Positions 24,251-34,900 of a stretch of 64,000 nucleotides of DNA are shown here, piece by piece. The stretch is from Capra hircus (Eukaryota; Chordata; Mammalia; Artiodactyla; Bovidae). Where the stretch lies: assembly GCF_001704415.2 (NCBI RefSeq), contig NC_030814.1, positions 70,797,121 to 70,861,120 on the forward strand, in the 5' to 3' direction. The stretch's first letter is position 1. Every line of letters starts with the position of its first letter. The notes below the pieces were generated by a model. The model was given only the letters and a program-made list of their open reading frames with translations. It made no database searches and was not told where the DNA came from. The position numbers and the translations under genes are program-made.

Positions 24251-25105
24251 GTTCAGTTCAGTCGCTCAGTCGTGTCCCACTCTTTGTGACTGAACTGCAG
24301 CACTCCAGGCTTCCCTGTGCATCACCAACTCCCAGAGCTTGCTCAAACCCAGGTCCATCGAGTCAGTGATACCATCCAACCATCTCATCCTCTGTTGTCC
24401 CCTTCTCCTCCTGCCTTCAGTCTTTCCCAGCATCAGGGTCTTTTCCAAGGAGTCAGTTCTTCACATCAGGTGGCCAAAGTATTGGAGTTTCAGCTTCAGC
24501 ATCAGTCCTTCCAATGAATATTCAGGACTGATTTCCTTTCAGATTGACTGGTTTGTTCTCTTTGCAGTCCAAGGGCCTCTCAAGAGTCTTCTCCAACACC
24601 ACAGTTCAAAAACATTAATTCTTCGGTGCTCAGCTTTCTTTATAGTCCAACTCTCACACCCATACATGCCTACTGGAAAAATGATAGCTTTGACTAGATG
24701 GACCTTCATTGGCAAAGTAATGTCTCTGCTTTTTAATATGCTGTCAGGTTGGTCCTAGCTTTTCTTCCAAGGAGCAAGTGTCTTTTAATTTCATGGCTGT
24801 AGTCAGCATCTGCAGTGATTTTGGAGCCCAAGAAAATAAAGCCTGTCAGTGTTTTCATTGTTTCTCCATCTATTTGCCATGGAGTGATGGCACTGGATAT
24901 CATGATCTTAGTTTTTTGAATGTTAAGTTTTAAGCCATCTTTTTCACTCTCCCATTTTCATCAAGAGGCTCTTTAGTTCCTCTTCACTTTCTGCCATCAG
25001 CATAGCATCATAACCTCAGTGTATCTGGGGTTATTGATATTTCTCCCAGCAATCTTGATTCTAGTTTATGCTTCATCCAGCCCAGCATTTCTCATGATGT
25101 ACTCT
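24251..25105 (-). mobile_element. BovB LINE, 5'-truncated
   Basis: GTTCAGTTCAGTCGCTCAGTCGTG start, a long reversed C-terminal region, then the YADD region (mutated) and GAAATGCTGGGCTGGAT-type sequence. Stops and deletions are present. Confidence 0.9.
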
Positions 25106-25106
25106 A

Positions 25107-25170
25107 CAGACTCTTTGTGACCCCATGGACTGTAACCTTCCAGGCTCCTCTCTCCATGGAATCTCCAGGT
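25107..25170 (-). mobile_element. BovA-type SINE fragment
   Basis: About 64 bp (AGACTCTTTGTGACCCCATG.. to CTCCAGG) directly abuts the BovB copy ending at about 25105. Confidence 0.6.
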
Positions 25171-25517
25171 AAACTGTGTCACAATTGAGTTTACAGCTTG
25201 CTGGGTGTTATAAAAAAAAAAAAAGACAGGTCTGACATTTAACATCATCTCCTGTGGATGAATATTGAGCAGAGCTGAAGACAAAGCTGACATCAATGAA
25301 TAAGCTCATTATGGCTCTCTGGTTGGCATCCATTTAGAAGTATTTTTCACATCATCTCTTGCAGAAGAACAATGCTTGCTTTAAAAAAAAAAGTGGGTAT
25401 GTGCCATTTAAAGCATTCAGTATTGTCTTTATCAGAGCCCTCATTGCTTTGGTCTCACCATATACTCTTTCTCAAAAGCAGTGCATTATTCAGTGGTTTG
25501 TTGACTAGATGAGAAGT

Positions 25518-25836
25518 GAAGTGAAGTGAAAGTTGCTCCATCGTGTCCAACTCTTTGTGACCCCATGGACTATACAGTCCATGGAATTCTCCAGGCCAGA
25601 GTACCAGAGTGGGTATCCTTTCCCTTCTCCAGGGGATCTTCCCAACCTGGGGATCAAACCCAGGTTTCCCACATTGCAGGTGGATTCTTTACCAGCTGAC
25701 CCACAAGAGAAGCCCAAGAATACTGGAGTGGGTAGCCTATTCCCTTCTCTAGTGGATCTTCCTGAAATAGGAATTGAACGCGGGTCTCCTGAATTGCAGG
25801 CAGATTCTTTACCAACCGAGCTATCAAGGAAGCCCC
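25518..25836 (-). mobile_element. Bov-tA-type SINE with an extra tRNA-head unit
   Basis: It is flanked by a perfect 15-bp duplication GACTAGATGAGAAGT (25503-25517 and 25837-25851). Inside are a BovA body and two successive tRNA-derived head units (GGATCTTCC..CAAACCCAGGTTTCCC and GGATCTTCC..GAACGCGGGTCTCC), so one retroposition event moved a tandem-head SINE. Confidence 0.85.
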
Positions 25837-25913
25837 GACTAGATGAGAAGTCACCATTAAATTACCACCACTCGCAAATTGTTGAAGTATCTGGTTCCAG
25901 AGCCTGCTTAGGG

Positions 25914-25917
<4 letters not shown>

Positions 25918-25948
<31 letters not shown>

Positions 25949-27028
25949 TGCTGCTTCTGCTGCTAAGTCACTTCAGTCATGTCCAACTCTGTGTTACCCC
26001 ATAGATGGCAGCCCACCAGGCTCCCCCACCACTGGGATTCTTCAGGCAAGAACACTGGAGTGGGTTGCCATTTCCTTCTCCAATGCATGAAAGTGAAAAG
26101 TGAAAGTGAAGCCGCTCAGTCATGTCCGACTCTTAGCGACCCCATGGACTGCAGTTTACCAGGCTCCTCTGCCGGAGTCCAGCTCCAGCAGCCAGGGAAT
26201 CAGCCTGAAGGGGTGAGCGGTGCCGGCGGATGATGATGTAGCCTCTGACTCATAGTATGGAACTACATGTTTATTTCAAGCTTCAGGTTCTCTTTGATAC
26301 TTTGACAAAAGCATTAGGTCAGAGGCTTGACATTTTCCATCTCCCCCATCCAGTCTTACTGTCTCCAGAAATCATTGTTGTCCTTCAAACAGAGTTCCTG
26401 CTTCAGCGATTCTCTCAGAATCAGCTTTACTATCTATTATCTACTTTCTCTTATGTGTCCTATACTTAACTTGTGATTACATTGTAACTCATGCTACATT
26501 CCTGTTTATTTCTTATCTTTCTAAATCCTGTTTGCCCCTAGCATCTTAAGATCACTATCTCCTAAAAAGGCTTCTAGCTGTTCTTAATTATTCCTAAACC
26601 CTAAACTCAGCAAACTTCTTTTGCCATAATTTCCCTCACAAACAGGTCTCAGAAAACAATCCTTCCCATGGCCTCAAGCTGCGGCCTACATGCTCATCCT
26701 AGAACATTCTTTGTAAAGATCCTTGAACAAATGTCAGTGGTTAATTTATAGATTATTTTCTGGGCACAACTGCAGAAGGTTTTGTGCTTTCTCATGCTTC
26801 TCTCAAGCACCTTAACATTCTTTCCAGCCAACTCAACCAAAGAAAAGAAAGAACAAGTCAGAATCACAAGGCCTAGCTCCTTCATCCCGAGGCCATGCCT
26901 GCGAGATGAGATGGGGTTGGGGCCGTGCCTCATTTTGTCAGTAATGCCTAACGTGGCTCCCAACACTCCTCTGTACATGGGATTTTCCAGGCAAGAGTAC
27001 TGAAGTGGGGTGCCATCACCTTCTCCCA
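25918..27028 (-). mobile_element. BOV-A2 SINE interrupted by the solo LTR
   Basis: The two halves, 25918-26169 and 26972-27028, join into one dimeric BOV-A2 element when the LTR and one CTCCTC are removed. The whole is flanked by CTTAGGGCCTG at 25907-25917 and 27029-27039. The (CTG)n run at 25918-25955 is the reversed AGC-repeat tail. Confidence 0.88.
26170..26965 (-). mobile_element. solo LTR of a class-II (ERVK-type) endogenous retrovirus
   Basis: A 796-bp segment with TG...CA ends, flanked by a perfect 6-bp duplication CTCCTC (26164-26169 and 26966-26971), the duplication length typical of class-II ERVs. On the - strand it begins TGTTGGGAGCCACG and has an AATAAA (26275-26270) near its 3' end, which sets the orientation. 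No internal viral sequence remains, so it arose by LTR-LTR recombination. It resembles cattle BTLTR1-type LTRs from memory. It interrupts a BOV-A2 SINE. Confidence 0.85.
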
Positions 27029-27039
27029 CTTAGGGCCTG

Positions 27040-27419
27040 TAAACCCCATTTTTAAGAGAAACATGACTGAGGCCAGGGAAGCCTCATATGTAGGGTCTTT
27101 CAGTAATCAGGGAACAAGTCTTCCTAGAAAAGATTCATTTCAGTATTCCTACATTGTGGTACTCCAGAGTTTAACACCACTGGGCACTGCATAATTTTAA
27201 GAGTCCTCTGGTGACTGGGAAGAGGGCTATTTGAAGAGAAGTAAAAGAGAAGAGGACCTTCCTTGCTCAGGAGAACAATGGAAAGTGTAGCCTAGACATT
27301 AATTCCCTTACAGCTAATTTTGTTGAAAGACCTTAGGGGAAATAGGTTTGTTCTTGACGGTGGTCTGCTTGACCTGACTATCATTTACACAGATGCAGGG
27401 CTATAAGATACTGTCCTCG
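27040..27419. other. unassigned stretch upstream of the CpG island
   Basis: No repeat or frame recognised; it may contain distal promoter sequence. Confidence 0.3.
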
Positions 27420-27553
27420 ATGAACGTCCGTTTCCTCCCGAAAGAACTGGGAACCCAGGAGTCAGCAGCCCACAGAGTGCGACGACAAACAAGGGTCTGG
27501 GTTTGACCGAGTGAGGAGCTCAACAGCTCTCTCCTCGCAGACAAGCGCAGCGA

Positions 27554-27572
27554 ACTACACGTCCCAGAATCC
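27554..27572 (+). promoter_or_regulatory. ZNF143/STAF (THAP11) motif 1
   Basis: ACTACACGTCCCAGAATCC matches the long promoter motif ACTAYRNNNCCCR, bound by ZNF143 with THAP11/HCF1, at all core positions. It sits in the CpG island upstream of exon 1. Confidence 0.65.
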
Positions 27573-27588
27573 TTGGGTTCTCGCGTGA

Positions 27589-27607
27589 ACTACATTTCCC
27601 AGAGGGG
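27589..27607 (+). promoter_or_regulatory. ZNF143/STAF (THAP11) motif 2
   Basis: ACTACATTTCCCAGAGGGG is a second copy of the motif in the same orientation, 35 bp downstream of motif 1. The ACTACA..TCCCAG core is intact and the 3' end is weaker than the consensus. Confidence 0.6.
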
Positions 27608-27659
27608 TATAGCGACAGTCCCTGCCCCGCCCCTCCTGTACCTACTTGGGGTGCCTGGC

Positions 27660-27803
27660 TTTTGCAGCTGGTGTGAGCAACCACCCGGCCTGAGGGTGGC
27701 CCAGGCAGCACCTCGGGCGAGTCCAACCCCAAGCTGCTGTCAGGCTGTGGCAGTTCCGGAGCCTCCCGCCTGCAGCCCACGGAACCCCAGAGGCCTAGGC
27801 GAG
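27660..27803 (+). other. ZNF354A: probable ZNF354A 5'UTR exon 1
   Basis: The tract is GC-rich and ends at a strong donor, GGCGAG|GTGAGC (intron from 27804), inside the CpG island and about 1 kb before the start-codon exon. KRAB genes usually have such a noncoding first exon. The transcription start is not visible; 27660 is only a guess downstream of the ZNF143-type motifs. Confidence 0.5.
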
Positions 27804-28399
27804 GTGAGCGGCGGAGGGTCGGCGGGATGCGGGAGGGAAGACCCGGCCTCGGGAGGATGCGGCATCGGGGCGCGGGACACAGGCCCAGCAGGAGCGGGCT
27901 GGGCCTTTGTGGGCGCCAGCAGGCTGTGGGCCGGGCGTCCGGGCTCTGTCCGCCTGACGCCACCGCCTCCCACAGACGTGCCCTGAACGCCACAAGTCGG
28001 ACACTTCCTCCCTTTTGGCCGGACTCAGGCATCCTCCTGCTTCCTCCATATAGGTTCCCAGCGCGCTACCTGCCCGGCTCCTTCCGGCGTTTGAATTGCT
28101 CTGGGCCGGCAGTAAACGTGAGAAAATAATTTCCTTCCCCTACCATCGCCGCTGCTCTCCCTAGTGACAGGCTTGTTTTGCCTGAGAAGTGAATCGCCTG
28201 CTTGCCCCAGTGGCAGAATCAGGACTGGAATCCAAGTCTCTGGTTGTCTGCACCTCGTTTCTCAAGACAGCAGCCTCCTCCGCCATAGGAGAACTGATAC
28301 TTTCCCTTTCCAAAGCAGTTTTCTCTAAAAATCTGGAAATTATTTCCTTACAAGGAGGACGACGAGTTGGGTGGGAAGACTCAGAGTGCAGAAAAGTTG

Positions 28400-28555
28400 T
28401 CACATATGCATGCAGGGAGTTTAGAGCAGATGCCAGCCTCCCTGGCTGTGTGGACTGGGACAAGTTGCTCCCGCTCTGCCCTCAGTTTCGTGATCTGTAA
28501 AATGGGGGCTGACAGTGTCAACCGTGCTCAGTAATGCAGGTAGTGCCTGGCACTT
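28400..28555 (+). mobile_element. MIR SINE
   Basis: CTCAGTTTCGTGATCTGTAA followed by AATGGGGGCTGA is the MIR core and tail; it lies between the CpG island and the start-codon exon. Confidence 0.6.
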
Positions 28556-28844
28556 CATGAGGCTCAAGGAGTTGCTGCCGCTGCTGCTGATTGAGTCCTA
28601 GGACGTTTTTCACTGAGCCAGGGAAAGAGCTGGGCCTGGAACAGGATGACCCAGCCCTTCTGTCTGGTCCTGTCTATCCCTGGCTGCTTCTGACTTCCTT
28701 CTCTGAGGGCACTTGGCATCATTCTCAGGGAGTGTAAATGATTCAGAGCTGCTGATTCAGAGGGGTGGAAAAGAGAAGGGGCTTCCTCCTGGCTCGCTTT
28801 GTCTTCCCTCAGATCTGGCTTCTGGAGACTTCACCCATCCTCAG

Positions 28845-28900
28845 GAGACACTGGCCAGAAAGAAGACATGGCTACTGAACAGAGGGAAGCAAGGTCTCAG
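28845..28900 (+). CDS. ZNF354A: ZNF354A start-codon exon
   Basis: The ATG at 28868 opens eleven codons (MATEQREARSQ) that end exactly at a GTGAGT donor (28901) in phase 0, matching the phase-0 KRAB-A acceptor. KRAB genes commonly have a short leader exon like this. The 5' edge is uncertain: one acceptor is the AG at 28843-28844 (CATCCTCAG), another is the better pyrimidine tract ending at 28812, which would lengthen the 5'UTR by 32 nt. The coding part is 28868-28900 either way. Confidence 0.8.
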
Positions 28901-31900
28901 GTGAGTTCATTGTCATCTCTAGTCTTAGGGACAGGTGGAGTTTTTTACCCTCAAAGTAAAATTCTCTATCCAATACAATTTTCACCAGGATTTGGCAAAA
29001 GAACTCTTTCGCCAGGATTTGGCAAAAGAACTCTTTCAAAAGAACTCTTACAACTGGTCCACCGTGGTGGATGATGGGTTCAGTAGAGAATATTTGCCTT
29101 CCGCTTCCCCACCCCACCCTCCCCATCCATGTCTAGTGTTTCTCTTTTTTTTCCCTAATAGATGCTCTTTTAGTCATTAACCTCAATTTACTATATGATT
29201 ACTGGTTTGAGAAGTAAGATACCATATGTCTTATACCACTTGGGGTCAGAACAAACAAACATACACCCTTGGCAGAGTTCCTTTCTGACATACTCCCTTT
29301 GCTCACTCATGTCCCTTCCCTACCCTTGGCCAGAATGCTTTTCTTTTTCTTTCCACCCCTGAGAATCCTCATACTTTCCAAGGCTTTGCCCAGTCCATAG
29401 TTTTTAGTTTTTTCTCCTTCTTAACTTTCTGGATCATGCAGCTTGTTTCCATCACTGTCTTGAAAACTGATCTTGACCTGCCATTTTCATCTTTATGCTG
29501 TGAAAATAAGAGTGGGACTCCATCCAGGTGAGCCAATGTGCAAATAAAGGATAACCATGTGGGAGAGGACATAGATGGAGTAGTCTCTTGACTCCAAGAG
29601 TAGAGAGAAGACTCCTCAGGAAGCAGCAGTGAGATTTCCATAGGATATTGGTAGTGGAGGGCAGGGTATACAGTGATTACTGAGTGGTTCTTTTGAGCTG
29701 TATGGCCAGGTTTGTGCCCGTCTTCTCTGTTGCTGTTCATGTGCCTCAGTTTCTTCACCTGTGAAAAGAAAAAAACAACCATCCTACCTCCTAGCATAGA
29801 TGAGAGGATCCTGGGAGTTAGCGCATGGAAAAAGTTTTGATCAGCACCAGGCACATAATAGATGTTCAGTATGTGATGGTTGGGAGAAGGCAATGGCAAC
29901 CCACTCCAGTACTCTTGCCTGGAAAATCCCATGGATGGAAGAGCCTGGTAGGCTGCAGTCCATGGGGTCGTGAAGAGTCAGACACGACTGAGCAACTTCA
30001 CTTTCACTTTTCACTTTCATGCATTGGAGAAGGAAATGGCAACCCACTCCAGTGTTCTTGCCTGGAGAATCTCAGGGATGGCGGAGCCTGGTGGGCTGCC
30101 GTCTATGGGGTTGCACAGAGTCGGACACGACTGAAATGGCTTAGCAGCAGCTGCAGCATGTGATGGTTGTGGTGGCTGAATGATATTAATATAATATATG
30201 ATACTGTTATTGTTGGTAGATAGAAATGACTGTACAATGTCCTTCCTTTACTCATCCTCATCTAACCATAGTAGGTAATGTTGCTAGGGAACATCCCAAG
30301 GGCTTTAGCTTATTCTCACTGTTTTAGCAAAGTAGAAGTTATTACCCCCATTTGACACTTGCCACTGAGGCTCAACAAAGTCAGGTAATCTGAAATCAAA
30401 CCCAGGTTCTAAGTTCATGTTGGTTTTCATCCAGTCATTCCTCTTGTACCTCTTTTCAGAACACAGGGCAAACCTAACCCCCAAGTTACCAGATCTGTCT
30501 GCAATGGGATATTGTATATTTTCTGGACCCATGAAATGTGGTGATTGATCTTCTGCAGCTATGGCTAGGACCTGCCTTTGCACCTTTGGCTTGCTTGCTT
30601 CTAACGCTTTCGCATTCCATTTCAACAGAGCCAAGCAGCTCTCTTGCCCCAAATCTTCCCTGTCCCTGTGTATGAGTCCTATATGACATTTCTCCCTAAC
30701 CTCACCTGCTGCCTGTACATGAGTACTGCATGGCTGCTGCTGCTAAGTTGCTTCAGTAGTGTCAGATTCTGTACGACCCCATAGACGGCAGCCCACCAGT
30801 ATCCGCCGTCCCTGGGATTCTCCAGGTAAGAACACTGGAGTGGATTGCCATTTCCTTCTCCAGTGCATGAAAGTGAAAAGTGAAAGTGAAGTCGCTCAGT
30901 CATGTCCGACCCTTCAGGACTCAGTGGACTGCAGCCTACCAGGCTCCTCTGTCCCTAAGATTCTCCAGGCAGGAGTACTGGAGTGGGTTGCCATTGCCTT
31001 CTCTGTATTGCATGGACTTGTGAATAAAACTCAGTGACAGGATGTTTAAGACTAGAGAGAGAATATACCCACCAAGTGCTGGGTTAAAAGAAAATTTCAG
31101 TTACTGTCTTGTCTCTGTCATGGATAAAGTATGTGCCCTGGATCTTATGTTCCTCATCTCTAAAACGAGGATTAAACTAGGAAATGGTATATAGTCTTGT
31201 CCAGCAACACTTGTTTCTTTCATTGCTCAAATTATTCATGCATTTTTCCTGTCTGCCAGTTGGATTGTTATTTCTTTTGAGCACAAAGATCATTTCTTGT
31301 ATCCCTCCCCTGTGCCAATAAATAATCTTATTATATGGCATTTCATGTTAATGTTAAAAAAATTCAGAAAATAAAAAATACATATATAAAAAAGAAAGTA
31401 AAATCACTCTTACCCCAACATCCCCTGGGCAAAATAATGGCCATTCCTTCAATTTTCTATGCACCTTTATTATTTTTTATGTATTTATGTACGTATGTAT
31501 GTGTGTATTTTTTTTCTTTGCATTGTTCACTGAAGACTTTCTTTTCTCTCCTTGCTGTTCTCTGGACTTCTGCATTCAGTTGGGTATATTTTTCCCTTTC
31601 TCCTTTGCCTTTCACTTCTCTTCTGTTCTCAGATTTGTAAGGCCTCCTCAGACAACCACTTTGCCTTCTTGCATTTCTTTTTCTTGCGGATGGTTTTGGT
31701 CACCACCTCCTGTACAGTGTTATGAACCTCCGTCCATAGGCACTTCAGGCACTGTCTACCAGGTCTAATCTCTTTTAATTTTTCTTTTTTTTTTTAATTA
31801 AATTTTTATTTTTACTTTATTTTACTTTACAATACTGTATTGGTTTTGCCATACATTGACATGATAATATATACATTAAATTAAATTTACCACTTTAACC

Positions 31901-34900
31901 ATTTTTTAGCATATAATTCATTGGTATTAAATACATTCACATTGTTGTATTACATCATTACTGTTTATCTTCACTGTATGGATTATCTCATTTATTTCTT
32001 AACCCTGTGAGATAGGCATTGAGAGGAAGTTTTGCAGAGCGGTTAAGTATGAAGCCTTGGATGTTCCCTGGATTGAAATTCTATCTCTACCACTGACCAG
32101 CTGTGATATTGTGACTTGTAATATGAAGTATATATTTGGTCTTTGTCCTTGTTTCTGGTACATAATTTCCAAAACCCTTGTGATTTCCTAAGTGATTAGT
32201 AATAAATGATTTTTATCCCTGAAATTACTTCAGAGCAATGAGGGCAAAATGGATGTGCTTTGTTATTCATAACAAGCCCTTTCATTCACACCAGGGTTAA
32301 TGAGGCGACTTTTGGACCCTACCTAAAGATGGGGACTAATTGCCAGGGAACCTTGATTAAAGGGTTGGAACTTTTAGTCCTGCCCCTCTATGCCCCTGTT
32401 ACCCACCCACCACCACCCTAGGAGATGAAAGTTGAATCAGTTGCTAATGGTCAATTATTTAATCAATCATGCCTATGTAATGAACCTTCATGAAAATCCA
32501 GAAGGGTTCAGAGTTCTTCCAGGTTGGTGAACATTTAAAGAGTCAGAGAGAATGGCAAATCCACAGTGCACCCCTTCCCTGTTCATCTCTTTCATCTGCC
32601 AGTTCCTGAGTTACATTCTTTTTATCATAAACCAGTAATCTAGTAAGTAAATGTTTTCCTGAGTTCTGTGAGCCACCCTGGCAAATTAATCAAACCTTAG
32701 AAGAGGGTTGTGGAAACCTCCAATTTATAGCCAGTCAGTCAGAAACTCAGGTAACAACTTGGATTTGTGATTGACACTGAAGGGGGCCAGTGTTGTGGTA
32801 CTGATCCTTTAACCTGTGGATCTGACACTATCCTCAGTGTCAGAATTGAGTATCATTGTAAGACACCCAGCTGGTGTTGCACAATTGCTTGGTGTGTGGA
32901 AAACCCCCCACATCTAGTGTCAAAAGTGAAATAGTATTGTATTAAGAGTCAAAGAGACTTACAAGAGGAGTGATTTTTTTTCCTTCATACCAGCTTGTGA
33001 CTTGGATGAATTTCTCCTTTGCTTTCTCATGTGTAAAATGGAGACAATTTCATAGGGTTGTTGTGAAGACAAAATAAAGATTTATACTAAAGATTAATAT
33101 AAAGCTCTAAGAGTAGTACTTGGCCTGAAAAAAGCTTTCAATAAATGATAGGTGTTTTACTTTCCATTGTTACTGTCTTCAAGTTTCAGGGAGCACAAAG
33201 ATAGTGCCTTAAGTTGTGTAAACTAATCCCTCTCAGTGATTATTTCTGTTTCCATTTCTTTGCTGTTACTAGGACGATAATAAACATCCTTTTATGTACA
33301 TTTTTGATCACTGTTCATTATCAAACAAATACAGTAATTGGAGCCTTAAAGAATATACACATTTTAAAGCTTGTAATGTGGGTTATCAAATCGCCACCAG
33401 GAAGATTATTCTAATTGACACCCCCACTAATGGCATTAATACCGCCACACATCTTTTGTAGTGGTTAACAGGGCCTGGTTCATACTTCACGATGCTGCTG
33501 CTAAGTCGCTTCAGTCGTGTCCGACTCTGTGCGACCCCATAGATGGCAGCCCACCAAACTTCCCTGCCCCTGGGATTCTCCAGGCAAGAACACTGGAGTG
33601 GGTTGCCATTTCCTTCTCCAGTGCATGAAAGGGAAAAGTGAAAGTGAAGTCACTCAGTCATACCCGACTCAGTGACCCCATGGACTCCAGCGTACCAGGC
33701 TCCTCTGTCCATGGATTTTCCTGGCAAGAGTACTGGAGTGGGGTGCCATTGCCTTCTCTGTACTTCATGCTACTCAATATATATCTGTCATAGGTCAGTT
33801 GTTCATTAAACAAATGATCTGGAAGTTTCACAACCCAAAATAGTATAGAAGCATTTCATGGTAGCCCGTCTACTACCCACTGCCACCTTTTTCACCCTGT
33901 GTGATGGGTGGTCCTGGCTGAGCTGGGATGGCTTGTCTCTGCAGGTGTCAGTGACGTTCGAAGATGTGGCTGTGCTCTTTACACGGGATGAGTGGAGAAA
34001 GCTGGCTCCTCCTCAGAGAAACTTGTACCAAGATGTGATGCTGGAGAACTATAGTAATCTTGTCTCCTTGGGTAAGGAAATTTCCCCTGTAGATACAGAA
34101 TTCAAAAATCTGGATACCTCAGTACCTGATTCCCTGGATAATTGCCCTGGGTCATTTAAAAACTTTATCTGAGGTGTTGGTTTTTTTTTTTTTTTTTTTT
34201 TTTTTTGCCTTAGCACTGTACAAACTGGATCTCCATAAATAAATTCAAAAAACTTTTTCCCCCTCATAGGCATGGAATTGCCCCATGGATGGGACAGTCT
34301 ACAGAGCTGCACATTAGAAATTCCCTCATTGTAGGCACTTCCCTTGTTTTCCCTCTAAGACGGAGCTATGATGTGTTCGTTCATCTCTTAACAGAGCATC
34401 CCTCAACCCTCTTCTTTGACCCAACACTTGCTTTTCTCAATTCTCTTTTACAGAGGTGAGCAAACTTTTTATTTAAAGGGCCAGGGAGTAAGTATTTTAG
34501 GTTTTGTGGGCCATATATGGTCTCTGTAACATTTCTTTTTTTTTTTTCAACCGTTCTTTGCTCAAGAGCCATACATAAACAGATGGTAGTCTAGATTTGG
34601 CATATGAGACCCATAGTTTACTGACCGCTGCCATCTTTCAAAGGGGTCAGATAGTGTTTTCTTATTTTAAACAAGCTTCTTGATATATAATCCCTTCCAT
34701 AGATACCTGTTACAAATGTTAATTTAGTCTGTATATGTAACAATGCATTTAACAGTGTATGCATATTCCCTCTTGTATAGAAAACTGTTTTCCCCTATTG
34801 ATAAAGGCTGCACATTTATCATGCCTCACTGATACACAACTAAATGTTGTGTTGTCCCTTGCCTTTACCGTAACATACCCCCTGCCATCGTGGGGTCACA

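Larger units (their letters stand above)
27420..28130 (+). promoter_or_regulatory. CpG-island promoter of the ZNF354A locus
   Basis: This is the only CpG-dense, GC-rich stretch in the window; the surroundings are AT-rich and CpG-poor apart from young repeats. It covers the presumed exon 1 and its donor. No convincing TATA box is seen, as expected of a housekeeping-type CpG promoter. It contains no recognisable repeat, consistent with selection against insertions. Confidence 0.75.

Noticed and set aside
25918..25955. (CTG)n as a disease-type triplet expansion
   Set aside because: It is the reversed AGC tail of a BOV-A2 SINE; the same tail occurs at 37257-37284.
27520..28129. Several frames of 75-170 codons in the CpG island
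   Set aside because: Overlapping frames on both strands are expected in GC-rich DNA with few stops; they cross the exon-1 donor and show no domain.
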